Part shown: piece after piece, positions 1 through 6,669 of the stretch | Numbering within the stretch: the first letter of the stretch is position 1 | How the letters are laid out: each line of letters starts with the position of its first letter | Assembly: GCA_016288215.1 (NCBI GenBank) | Contig: JAEEYQ010000059.1 | Location: forward strand, 1 to 64,000 | Length of the DNA: 64,000 bases | Reading direction: 5' to 3' | Source of the DNA: Lentisphaeria bacterium | GTDB taxonomy: Bacteria; Verrucomicrobiota; Lentisphaeria; Oligosphaerales; Oligosphaeraceae | Made by a program: the position numbers and the translations under genes | Notes under the pieces: model-generated | What the model saw: the letters and a program-made list of their open reading frames with translations, nothing else | What the model was told of the DNA's origin: nothing | Database searches by the model: none

Positions 1-1
1 C

Positions 2-169
2 ATCGTCCGTCTGGAGGGCAGTCTGGTTCTTGCGGAACTGGACACCTATGCGGAGCGGGGCGTTGTCTACGGCGCCTCCCATCAGGAGCTGAAAGTTGGC
101 CAGCGCGTCCAGGTCCGCATCAAAGACGCCATTCCCCAAAGTGGCCGCTTGGTGTTGGATTTGGCGTAA
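2..169 (+). CDS. C-terminal fragment of an S1/OB-fold protein (RNase R-like?)
   Basis: An open frame enters from the left edge and ends at TAA 167-169, leaving about 55 C-terminal residues. The visible piece (EGSLVLAEL, then VVYGASHQELKVGQRVQVRI and GRLVLDLA) has the beta-strand layout of an S1/OB RNA-binding fold: a hydrophobic strand, a glycine turn, a 'VGQRVQVRI' strand and a closing strand. This resembles the C-terminal S1 domain of RNase R/RNase II exoribonucleases, where the last strand often reads like LDF/LDL. The catalytic part lies outside the window, so the family is inferred from the tail only. It converges on potC; the two stops are 77 bp apart across repeat-rich DNA. Confidence 0.55.
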   Translation: MVRLEGSLVLAELDTYAERGVVYGASHQELKVGQRVQVRIKDAIPQSGRLVLDLA

Positions 170-173
170 CCCG

Positions 174-246
174 TTGAAAATTAGGAATTTGGAATTTGGA
201 ATTTGCCGATAATTGGCAGTTAGAAGTTTTTCTAGAGCTTCGAGAG
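174..246. repeat. TTAGGAATT / CTAGAG spacer module, copy A
   Basis: The short spacer between two convergent genes starts with AATTAGGAATTTGGAATTTGG-like repeats. It continues with GTTAGAAG and then TTTTTCTAGAGCTTCGAGAG followed by GCTAGCTAG, which runs a few bases into the end of potC. The same two-part composition recurs at 45475-45556 and 61880-61957, and in variants near 9.6, 27.4, 31.0 and 49.6 kb. The nested TCTAGA/CTAG palindromes could fold, but there is no T-tract typical of an intrinsic terminator. Confidence 0.7.
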
Positions 247-1032
247 CTAGCTAGTGGCGCCTGCTTTTCGGCGGTTGATGATCTGGTAGATGAGAATGGC
301 GAGGAAGGTTACCGCCAGCAGCACGGTGGAGAGGGCATTGATCAGCGGCATGGAGCCGCGGCGGATCATGCTGTAGATGTGGATGGGCAGGGTGGTGGCT
401 CCGGGACCGGCCACGAAGAAGGAGATGACGAAGTCATCGACGGAGAGGGTGAAGGCGAGAAGGCCTCCGGCCACGATGCCCGGCAGGATGTTGGGGATGA
501 GCACTTGCCATGTCATGGTCCATGTGTTGGCCCCCAGGTCCCGCGCGGCCTCCAGAATGGCCATGTCAAAATCCTGCAGACGGGAGAGGACGGCCATGGT
601 CACGTAGCTCAGGCAGAAGGTGATGTGGGCGATGATGACCGTTCCGATGCCCAATTCCACTTTCAGCGCCACGAAGAACAGCAGCAGGCTGATGCCCAAA
701 AGAATTTCGGGCACCACAAGTGGCGTGTACACAAGGAAATAGTGCATGTTCTGAAGGCGGCCTTTGTAGCGGTGCAGCGCGATGGCCGCCGTCGTGCCGA
801 TGACGATGGAAGCCAACGTGGAGACGAAGGCCACAATCAGCGTGTTCTGCAGCGCATGCCATATCTCCCTGGTCTGGAACAACTTGACATACCATTGGAA
901 GGTGAAGCCGCCCCAGCCGCCGCCGGTCCGCGAATTGTTGAAGGAGTTCAGAATCAGCAGGAAAATCGGCAGATAGAAGAACAGCAGGGTGCCCCAGGTC
1001 AGCACGCCAGGTACTTTGCTTTTCTTAATCAT
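247..1032 (-). CDS. potC: Spermidine/putrescine ABC transporter permease PotC
   Basis: This 261-residue inner-membrane permease (MetI-like, about six membrane spans) should form the translocation channel with PotB for polyamines or related solutes. The EAA-type cytoplasmic loop, which docks on the ATPase, is visible as 'EAARDLGANTWTMTWQVLIP'. The N-terminus (TWGTLLFFYLPIFLLILNSF) matches the first span of PotC proteins. The start at 1032 was chosen over a longer frame because it follows an AGGAGGT Shine-Dalgarno and overlaps the potB stop as TGATG, which indicates translational coupling. It is the last gene of potABC; no periplasmic PotD follows, since the next gene is convergent. The family assignment is strong; substrate specificity is inferred from the family only. 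Confidence 0.93.
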   Translation of the reverse strand: MIKKSKVPGVLTWGTLLFFYLPIFLLILNSFNNSRTGGGWGGFTFQWYVKLFQTREIWHALQNTLIVAFVSTLASIVIGTTAAIALHRYKGRLQNMHYFLVYTPLVVPEILLGISLLLFFVALKVELGIGTVIIAHITFCLSYVTMAVLSRLQDFDMAILEAARDLGANTWTMTWQVLIPNILPGIVAGGLLAFTLSVDDFVISFFVAGPGATTLPIHIYSMIRRGSMPLINALSTVLLAVTFLAILIYQIINRRKAGATS

Positions 1033-1913
1033 CAGACCACCTCCTTGGCCGGGCGGGGGCCTTCGTCTCCGCCTTTGTTCCGTCGCAGGAAATAGAACAG
1101 CGGCAACAACATGACAATGGTCAGCACGGCGGCCAACGCGCTCGCCGCCGGCAGATTGCGGTCCGTGAATGTGCGCTGCGCGATGACGTTGCCCAGCATG
1201 GCGGCGCCTTTGCCGCCGACGACGTCCGGAATCACATAGCTGCCGATGCAGGGGATGAGCACCATGAGGCAGGCGGATACGAGACCATTCCAAATACCTG
1301 GTACAAAGACACTTAGAAATGCGCGCAAACGACCGGCTCCCAAATCCATGGCGGCCTCCACCAGCGAGAAGTCAAACTTTTCGGCGGCGGCGTAGAGGGG
1401 GAGGATGGCGAAGGGCAGCTCTGTGTAGACCATGACAAGAAGGACGGCTTCTGGTCGGTAGAGCAGCAGGGTGTCCGGCGAGATGAGATGGCACCAGACC
1501 AGAGCCTGTTTCAGAAGTCCGTCCGGATGGAGCACCACCTTCCACGCGAAGATGCGGATGAGGAAGCTGGTCCAGAAGGGGATGACGGTCAGAAACAGGA
1601 CGAGATCCCGCTTCCATGGAGTGGAGCGGGCGATGTAGTAGGCGATGGGCGTGGCCAGCGCCAGCGTGATGGCCGTGGTCGTCACGCTCAGCCAAAGGGT
1701 GCGGAAGATGACCTCCGGATAGTTGGGGTTGCGGAGGCTCATGAGAGTCTTCAGCGTCCAGCCCTGGCCGATGCCGCCGGTGGGGTCCGCCGGCTTGAGG
1801 GCGATGGCCAGAATGATCAGCATGGGCAGCAGGAGGAAAATGAACAGCCAGGCGAAGGAGGGCGTGGTGAGGGAGCCTTCCGCCCACAGATTGCGGATGG
1901 ATTTCTTCCCCAT
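1032..1913 (-). CDS. potB: Spermidine/putrescine ABC transporter permease PotB
   Basis: A 293-residue permease partner of PotC. It has an N-terminal span (FAWLFIFLLLPMLIILAIAL), several later hydrophobic spans and the EAA loop 'EAAMDLGAGRLRAFLSVFVP', which contacts the ATPase. The sequence 'TVIPFWTSFLIRIFAWKVVL' is typical of PotB. The gene begins 2 bp after the potA stop and ends in a TGATG overlap with potC, so the three genes form one transcriptional unit. One short patch around 1290-1325 is AT-rich with uncommon codons compared with the rest of the gene. The C-terminus is short and charged (RRNKGGDEGPRPAKEVV). Confidence 0.93.
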   Translation of the reverse strand: MGKKSIRNLWAEGSLTTPSFAWLFIFLLLPMLIILAIALKPADPTGGIGQGWTLKTLMSLRNPNYPEVIFRTLWLSVTTTAITLALATPIAYYIARSTPWKRDLVLFLTVIPFWTSFLIRIFAWKVVLHPDGLLKQALVWCHLISPDTLLLYRPEAVLLVMVYTELPFAILPLYAAAEKFDFSLVEAAMDLGAGRLRAFLSVFVPGIWNGLVSACLMVLIPCIGSYVIPDVVGGKGAAMLGNVIAQRTFTDRNLPAASALAAVLTIVMLLPLFYFLRRNKGGDEGPRPAKEVV

Positions 1914-1915
1914 GG

Positions 1916-3130
1916 CTAGTCTCCCGTCTCGTTCACGGCCAGATCCTGCGTGGAGCTGTCGCGGTCCTGCGCCTCCTCCACTTCGCCGACGGTCTGGGGG
2001 GGCGTCTGGAGCAGATCCTCATCCTCTTCGCGGTAGCGCTCCAGCATGAATCCATCGTCGGCGAACCAGGAGACGTAGACTTTGTCCTTCCATTGGATGG
2101 GCTTCTCATCCAAGACGAAGCGGGTGTGCTGACGGGAGATGGAGATGCGCCAATCGTCGCCGACCTCCACCCAGAAGCGGGTATGGTCGCCCTGATAGAC
2201 CACGTCCTCCACCACGCCGGGCAGCACATTGTATTTGGGTCCCAGTTTGGGTTCGTCCAACGAAATTTGGAACTTTTCGGGGCGGATGCTCAAATGGACC
2301 AGTTCGCCCTTGGCCAGCTTTTTGTCGTTAAAGCACAGCATGGGAGGCAGATCCGGCACGGTGATGCGACAGTATTCGTCGTCGAGCACCTCGCTGATTT
2401 TGCCGTCGAAGAAGTTGGTGTCTCCAATGAAGGCGGCCACGAAACTGCTCTTGGGGGCCTCATAGACCTCCGCCGGAGTGCCGATCTGCTCGATGCGGCC
2501 GTTGTTCATGACGGCGATGCGGTCGCTGATGCTCATGGCCTCCCCCTGGTCGTGGGTGACATAGATGAACGTGACGCCCACTTCATCGTGTATCAGGCTC
2601 AGTTCCAACAACATACGTTGGCGCAGCTTCAAATCCAGCGCCGCCAGCGGCTCGTCCAGAAGCAGGACGCTTGGCTTCAGAATCAGAGCGCGGGCGATGG
2701 CGGTTCGCTGCTTTTGGCCACCGCTGATCTGGGACGGCTTCTTGTAGGCATGGTCCTGCATCTGAATCATGTTCAGCATGCGGTCCACTTCCCGCTTGAT
2801 TTCGTCTTTGGGGCGTTTCAGGAGTTTCAATCCGAAGGCGATGTTCTCCCACACCGTCATGTGGGGGAACAGCGCGTAGTTCTGGAAGACCGTGTTCACG
2901 CGGCGCTTGTTGGGCGCCAAATCCGTGATGTCCTGTCCGTCCAAAATGATTTTGCCCTTGTCCGGCGACTCAAAGCCGGCCAGCATCCGCAGAAGCGTCG
3001 TTTTGCCGCAGCCACTCGGCCCCAAAAGGGAGAAAATCTCCCCTTTGCGGATGGAAAGCGACACATTGTCCACGGCCTTTGTGCTGCCGAACTGCTTCGT
3101 GATGTCCTTGAACCAGAGAAATTCCTCCAA
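1916..3130 (-). CDS. potA: Polyamine ABC transporter ATP-binding protein PotA
   Basis: A 404-residue ATPase that powers the PotBC channel. Walker A GPSGCGKTT is at residues 37-45, the Q-loop at QNYALFPHMT near 83, the signature SGGQKQR at 136-142, Walker B LLLDEP at 156-161 and the H-loop THD near 193. A TOBE-type regulatory region follows (about 250-370), and then an acidic tail of roughly 30 residues that is longer than in typical PotA. The best start is TTG at 3130, preceded by GAGGGGAC; no in-frame ATG lies close upstream. It is the first gene of potABC, and the promoter is presumably in 3131-3300. PotA gives the family, but other spermidine/iron-type importers use closely similar ATPases. 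Confidence 0.92.
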   Translation of the reverse strand: MEEFLWFKDITKQFGSTKAVDNVSLSIRKGEIFSLLGPSGCGKTTLLRMLAGFESPDKGKIILDGQDITDLAPNKRRVNTVFQNYALFPHMTVWENIAFGLKLLKRPKDEIKREVDRMLNMIQMQDHAYKKPSQISGGQKQRTAIARALILKPSVLLLDEPLAALDLKLRQRMLLELSLIHDEVGVTFIYVTHDQGEAMSISDRIAVMNNGRIEQIGTPAEVYEAPKSSFVAAFIGDTNFFDGKISEVLDDEYCRITVPDLPPMLCFNDKKLAKGELVHLSIRPEKFQISLDEPKLGPKYNVLPGVVEDVVYQGDHTRFWVEVGDDWRISISRQHTRFVLDEKPIQWKDKVYVSWFADDGFMLERYREEDEDLLQTPPQTVGEVEEAQDRDSSTQDLAVNETGD

Positions 3131-3270
3131 TGGACCGTCCCCTCTGATGTTGTGTTGTGGGTTGATGGAATTAGCCGAAGCGGCAAGGCCTTCGGCGGGA
3201 TGTAAAAATCTGGGCGGTCAAACAAACTGCTGTTGTTCAACCGCCCAAGGTCAAGTGCGACGATGCCATG

Positions 3271-3292
3271 CCGTCCGTTTAAAAGCGGACGG
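3271..3292 (-). terminator. Hairpin downstream of secDF (weak terminator candidate)
   Basis: CCGTCCG at 3271-3277 pairs perfectly with CGGACGG at 3286-3292 across an 8-nt loop, 8 bp beyond the secDF stop. It could end the yajC-secDF transcript or insulate potABC. No T-run follows on the minus strand, so classical intrinsic termination is doubtful. Confidence 0.35.
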
Positions 3293-3300
3293 AAGACACG

Positions 3301-6006
3301 TTATTTGGCCACTTCCCGAGTTGCGGTTGCTTTGGCGGCGCGTTTGCTCCAGGTGTTGATGAAGGAACTGGCGACGAAGACGGAGGAGTAGGTTCCCACG
3401 ATGACGCCGAAGAACATGATCAGGGCGAACTCGAAGATGGCGCCGCCGCCGAAGACCAGCAGGGACAGGACGGCCAGCATGGTGGTCAGCGAGGTAAGCA
3501 GCGTACGTGCGACGGTGCTGCTCAAGGCGTCGTTGATGATGTCATAGAATTTGGCTCCTGGTTTCAGGACGATCATTTCGCGGATGCGGTCGAAGATGAC
3601 GACGGTGTCGTTCAGCGAGTATCCGAAGATGGTCAGCAGGGCGGCCATGCCGGTCAGGGAGAGGTGGCCACCGCAGAGCAGATAGAGGCCTCCGCAGATG
3701 ATGATGTCGTGCAGAACGGCGACGACGGCGCCCAGACCGTACATGAACTCAAAGCGGAAGGCCAGATAGATGATGATGCCGATGGTGGATAGGATGACGG
3801 CGATCAGCGCGTCCTTGCGGAACTGGCTGCCCACGTTGCCGCCGACCGTGTTCGTCTGCAGAAGGCGGATCTTCACTTCGGGGAAGGCCTTGTCCAGCTC
3901 ATCGTTGAAGGCGGTGTAGTCCAGTTCCTCCGTCCCTTCCGTGCCTTTGGTCAGCGGCAGGACGATTTCCAGCTTGCGGTCGCCATCCTGTCCGCGCTTG
4001 TAGCCCACGCGCAGGTCATTGGCGTAGTTTTTGGACTTCAGGAAATCGCGGACCGCCTCCACGTCCGGAGCCTGTCCATCGCAGGAGTAGGACAGTTCCG
4101 TGCCGCCGGAGAAGTCGATGCCGAACATGCCGCGGCCACGGACGCAGGCGACGATGAGGCTCAGGGCCACCAGGGCGATGGACACCTTCAGCGCGGTCTT
4201 GCGGTAGGAGAGGAACTCCACATGCAAGCCCTTCAGGAAGTTGAACATCCGCATGTCAAGCTGTTTCAGGAAGCCCTTCATGACGGCCAGGTCGAAGATG
4301 GCGTGGGTCATGAAGATGGCGGTGAACATGCTGGCGAAGATACCGAAGGCCAAGGTGACGGCGAATCCCTTGACGGAGCCGCTGCCGTATTTGTACATGA
4401 AGAAGGCGGTGACCAAGGTGGTCAGGTTGGAGTCGAAGATACTGCTGAAGGCGCGGGCATAGCCGGCGGCGATGGCGTTGCCAAGGACCTTGCCTGTGTT
4501 GAGCTCTTCGCGGATGCGCTCGAAAATCAGGACGTTGGCGTCAACGGCCATACCGATGGTCAGAACCATACCGGCCACGCCAGGCATGGTGATGGTGGCT
4601 TTGGTCAGGGCCATGGCGCCCAGAACCATCACCGTGTTCACAATCAGCGCCAGAACGGCGACGATGCCCGCGAACTTGTAGTACCATGTCATGAAGACGA
4701 CCACGATGGCCAAGCCCAGCAGACCGGCGTAGATGCCGCTGCGGATGGAGTCCGCTCCCAAGGTCGGGTCGGTGCCGAATTCACTGTCGATTTCCACGGA
4801 GACAGGCACATTGCCGGAGGCGATGACGCCGGCGAGGCGGCGGGCCTCCTCCAACGTGAAGCTGCCCGTGATTTCCGCGTGGCCGCCTGTGATGGCGGTC
4901 TGGATGTTCGGGGCGCTGTAGACCACGCCGTCCAGCACGATGGCCAGCCGACGGCCCACATTGTTGCCGGTCACTTCCGCGAAGGCAGTGCTGCCGCGGC
5001 CGGAGAACACCAGGGAGATGGTCCAGTTGCCGAATTCGTCCACGTTGGGGAAGGCCTTCTCCACGTCTTCGCCGCGGACCCGCTCCGCCTGCTTGTTGAT
5101 GAAGATGACCTCGTTGGTCACTTCGCCATTGCGTTCGTTCTCAATCTCCTTGCGGACCAGATCGGCGGGAGTGCGGAAATGCTGCGGGTCGCTCAGATAC
5201 TGGCTGACCAGTTCGCTGTTGTTGCGGGGCACCAGATGGAACTCCAGCTTGGCGGCCTGCTTGATGGTGTTGCGGATGTCCGTCTTGTCCGCCTCGTCCA
5301 CGCTGGGCATGCGGACGGAGATGGTGGAGTCTCCCGTGGCCTTCAGTTCGGGCTCCGTGACGCCCATCACGTTCAAACGGTTGCGGAGAATCTCCAGAAT
5401 GCGGTCGCGAATGCCCTCCACGGTTTCGCCTTTGGGCACTTTGGCTTCGTCAAAGCCAAGCACGAACTCCGTGCCGCCCTGCAAATCGAGGCCCAGATGC
5501 AGCTTGCCTGCGGACTCTTTGCGTAAGTATCTCAGTACCAGTTTGTTAGAAGGAGCGCGATGGAAGGGGACCTTCACATAGTCGCTCAACGCGATCCGAT
5601 ACGTGTCCGAATCGCCTTTGGAGGCGCGGTCCAACACCATGAAGCCGGACAGATTCGGCTCTTTGGCACGGATGGCCTCGATGCGTTCCCAAAGGACCTT
5701 GTAGTCCTTCGCCTTGACCCATTTGGCGTAGTATTCGGAGTTGCGCAGGGTGGTGTAGCTCTCCTGAAGGGCCTTGAACTCGTCGCTGGACTTGTCCTCC
5801 ACCGCGTCCATTTTGGCCTTGAGCTCATCGGGGTTGCCAAGTTTCTCCAGCTCGGCGGCGCCAAGCTCCAGCGCCTCAACCTGCTTCCGCGAGGCCTTTC
5901 GGAACGTCTCCAGATAGTTTTTGTCCTTGATCGGGAACATGGCCACAGTACAACTGATGACCACCGCCGCAACGATGATCCATCGGATAATCAACGATTT
6001 TTTCAT
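3301..6006 (-). CDS. secDF: Fused protein translocase subunit SecDF
   Basis: A 901-residue RND-type membrane protein that uses the proton gradient to help the Sec translocon release secreted proteins. SecD and SecF are joined in one chain. The SecD D1 motif LGLDLQGGTEF is at residues 171-181, its membrane D4 motif GMAVDANVLIFERIRE at 485-500, and the SecF D1 motif GIDFSGGTELSY at 629-640. SecF contains NDTVVIFDRIRE. The junction is near 590-605. The first periplasmic region carries a Lys/Glu-rich, probably helical stretch (about 35-130) before the SecD core. The fused form is known from several phyla, including Bacteroidota and PVC bacteria. It lies downstream of yajC (96 bp gap), as is usual. 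Confidence 0.95.
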   Translation of the reverse strand: MKKSLIIRWIIVAAVVISCTVAMFPIKDKNYLETFRKASRKQVEALELGAAELEKLGNPDELKAKMDAVEDKSSDEFKALQESYTTLRNSEYYAKWVKAKDYKVLWERIEAIRAKEPNLSGFMVLDRASKGDSDTYRIALSDYVKVPFHRAPSNKLVLRYLRKESAGKLHLGLDLQGGTEFVLGFDEAKVPKGETVEGIRDRILEILRNRLNVMGVTEPELKATGDSTISVRMPSVDEADKTDIRNTIKQAAKLEFHLVPRNNSELVSQYLSDPQHFRTPADLVRKEIENERNGEVTNEVIFINKQAERVRGEDVEKAFPNVDEFGNWTISLVFSGRGSTAFAEVTGNNVGRRLAIVLDGVVYSAPNIQTAITGGHAEITGSFTLEEARRLAGVIASGNVPVSVEIDSEFGTDPTLGADSIRSGIYAGLLGLAIVVVFMTWYYKFAGIVAVLALIVNTVMVLGAMALTKATITMPGVAGMVLTIGMAVDANVLIFERIREELNTGKVLGNAIAAGYARAFSSIFDSNLTTLVTAFFMYKYGSGSVKGFAVTLAFGIFASMFTAIFMTHAIFDLAVMKGFLKQLDMRMFNFLKGLHVEFLSYRKTALKVSIALVALSLIVACVRGRGMFGIDFSGGTELSYSCDGQAPDVEAVRDFLKSKNYANDLRVGYKRGQDGDRKLEIVLPLTKGTEGTEELDYTAFNDELDKAFPEVKIRLLQTNTVGGNVGSQFRKDALIAVILSTIGIIIYLAFRFEFMYGLGAVVAVLHDIIICGGLYLLCGGHLSLTGMAALLTIFGYSLNDTVVIFDRIREMIVLKPGAKFYDIINDALSSTVARTLLTSLTTMLAVLSLLVFGGGAIFEFALIMFFGVIVGTYSSVFVASSFINTWSKRAAKATATREVAK

Positions 6007-6102
6007 GGATTTCTCGAGTCCTTCAACTCAACTGGGGTTATTGCCTATTATTTGATGATTCCTATTGTCTTTCAAAAGGGCAGGGGCCTCAGGCGGCGCC
6101 CG

Positions 6103-6456
6103 CTACGGATTGTTGTCCAGGCTCAGGTCGTTGTCGTCCTCCTTCAGGACTTTGGCGATGGCGGCGCGGACGAATTCCACCTCCGCCCCGTTGGCGGTGG
6201 TCAGCAGGACCACCTTTTCGCTGACCTGCTTGATGACGCCCAACATGCCGCCGCTGGTCATGACGCGGTCGCCGACCTTCAGATGCTTCAGCAGCTCCTG
6301 ATGCTCCTTCTGTCGCTGCTGCTGCGGACGCCACATCAGAAAATAGAAGATGCCGATGATCGGCAGGAAGATCAGCATCTGATAGCCGAAGCCGCCGGCG
6401 GCGCCGCCACCGCTTTGCGCGATATTCAAAAGACCTGTTGTCGAAAACAGTTCCAT
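6103..6456 (-). CDS. yajC: Preprotein translocase accessory subunit YajC
   Basis: A 117-residue single-span protein of the SecDF-YajC complex. The membrane span is MLIFLPIIGIFYFLMWRPQQ, followed by the typical basic/glutamine stretch RPQQQRQKEHQELLKHLKVG. The soluble domain has GDRVMTSGGMLGVIKQVSEK and a terminal acidic tail. The start at 6456 is preferred because GGAGAAG sits about 6 bp upstream; alternative in-frame ATGs at 6468 and 6498 lack a ribosome binding site. An Ala/Gly-rich segment (AQSGGGAAGG) precedes the span. It is the promoter-proximal partner of secDF. Confidence 0.92.
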   Translation of the reverse strand: MELFSTTGLLNIAQSGGGAAGGFGYQMLIFLPIIGIFYFLMWRPQQQRQKEHQELLKHLKVGDRVMTSGGMLGVIKQVSEKVVLLTTANGAEVEFVRAAIAKVLKEDDNDLSLDNNP

Positions 6457-6669
6457 CTTCTTCTCCATTAAGTAATAAGGGCCAAAATCCAATTGCATTG
6501 CAGGGCCTTGATGGCATCAAGACACAAAACATGAATTGAAAATGTACCACAAACTCCGCAACTTACAATTTGACGGGTCGCAATTCACCTACTTTTCCGC
6601 AATATTTTTTTGTTTTTCGGCTGTCGCCGCCCAAAAGCGGTGGAATTTTGCGAGGGTCGGAAGAGGGGG

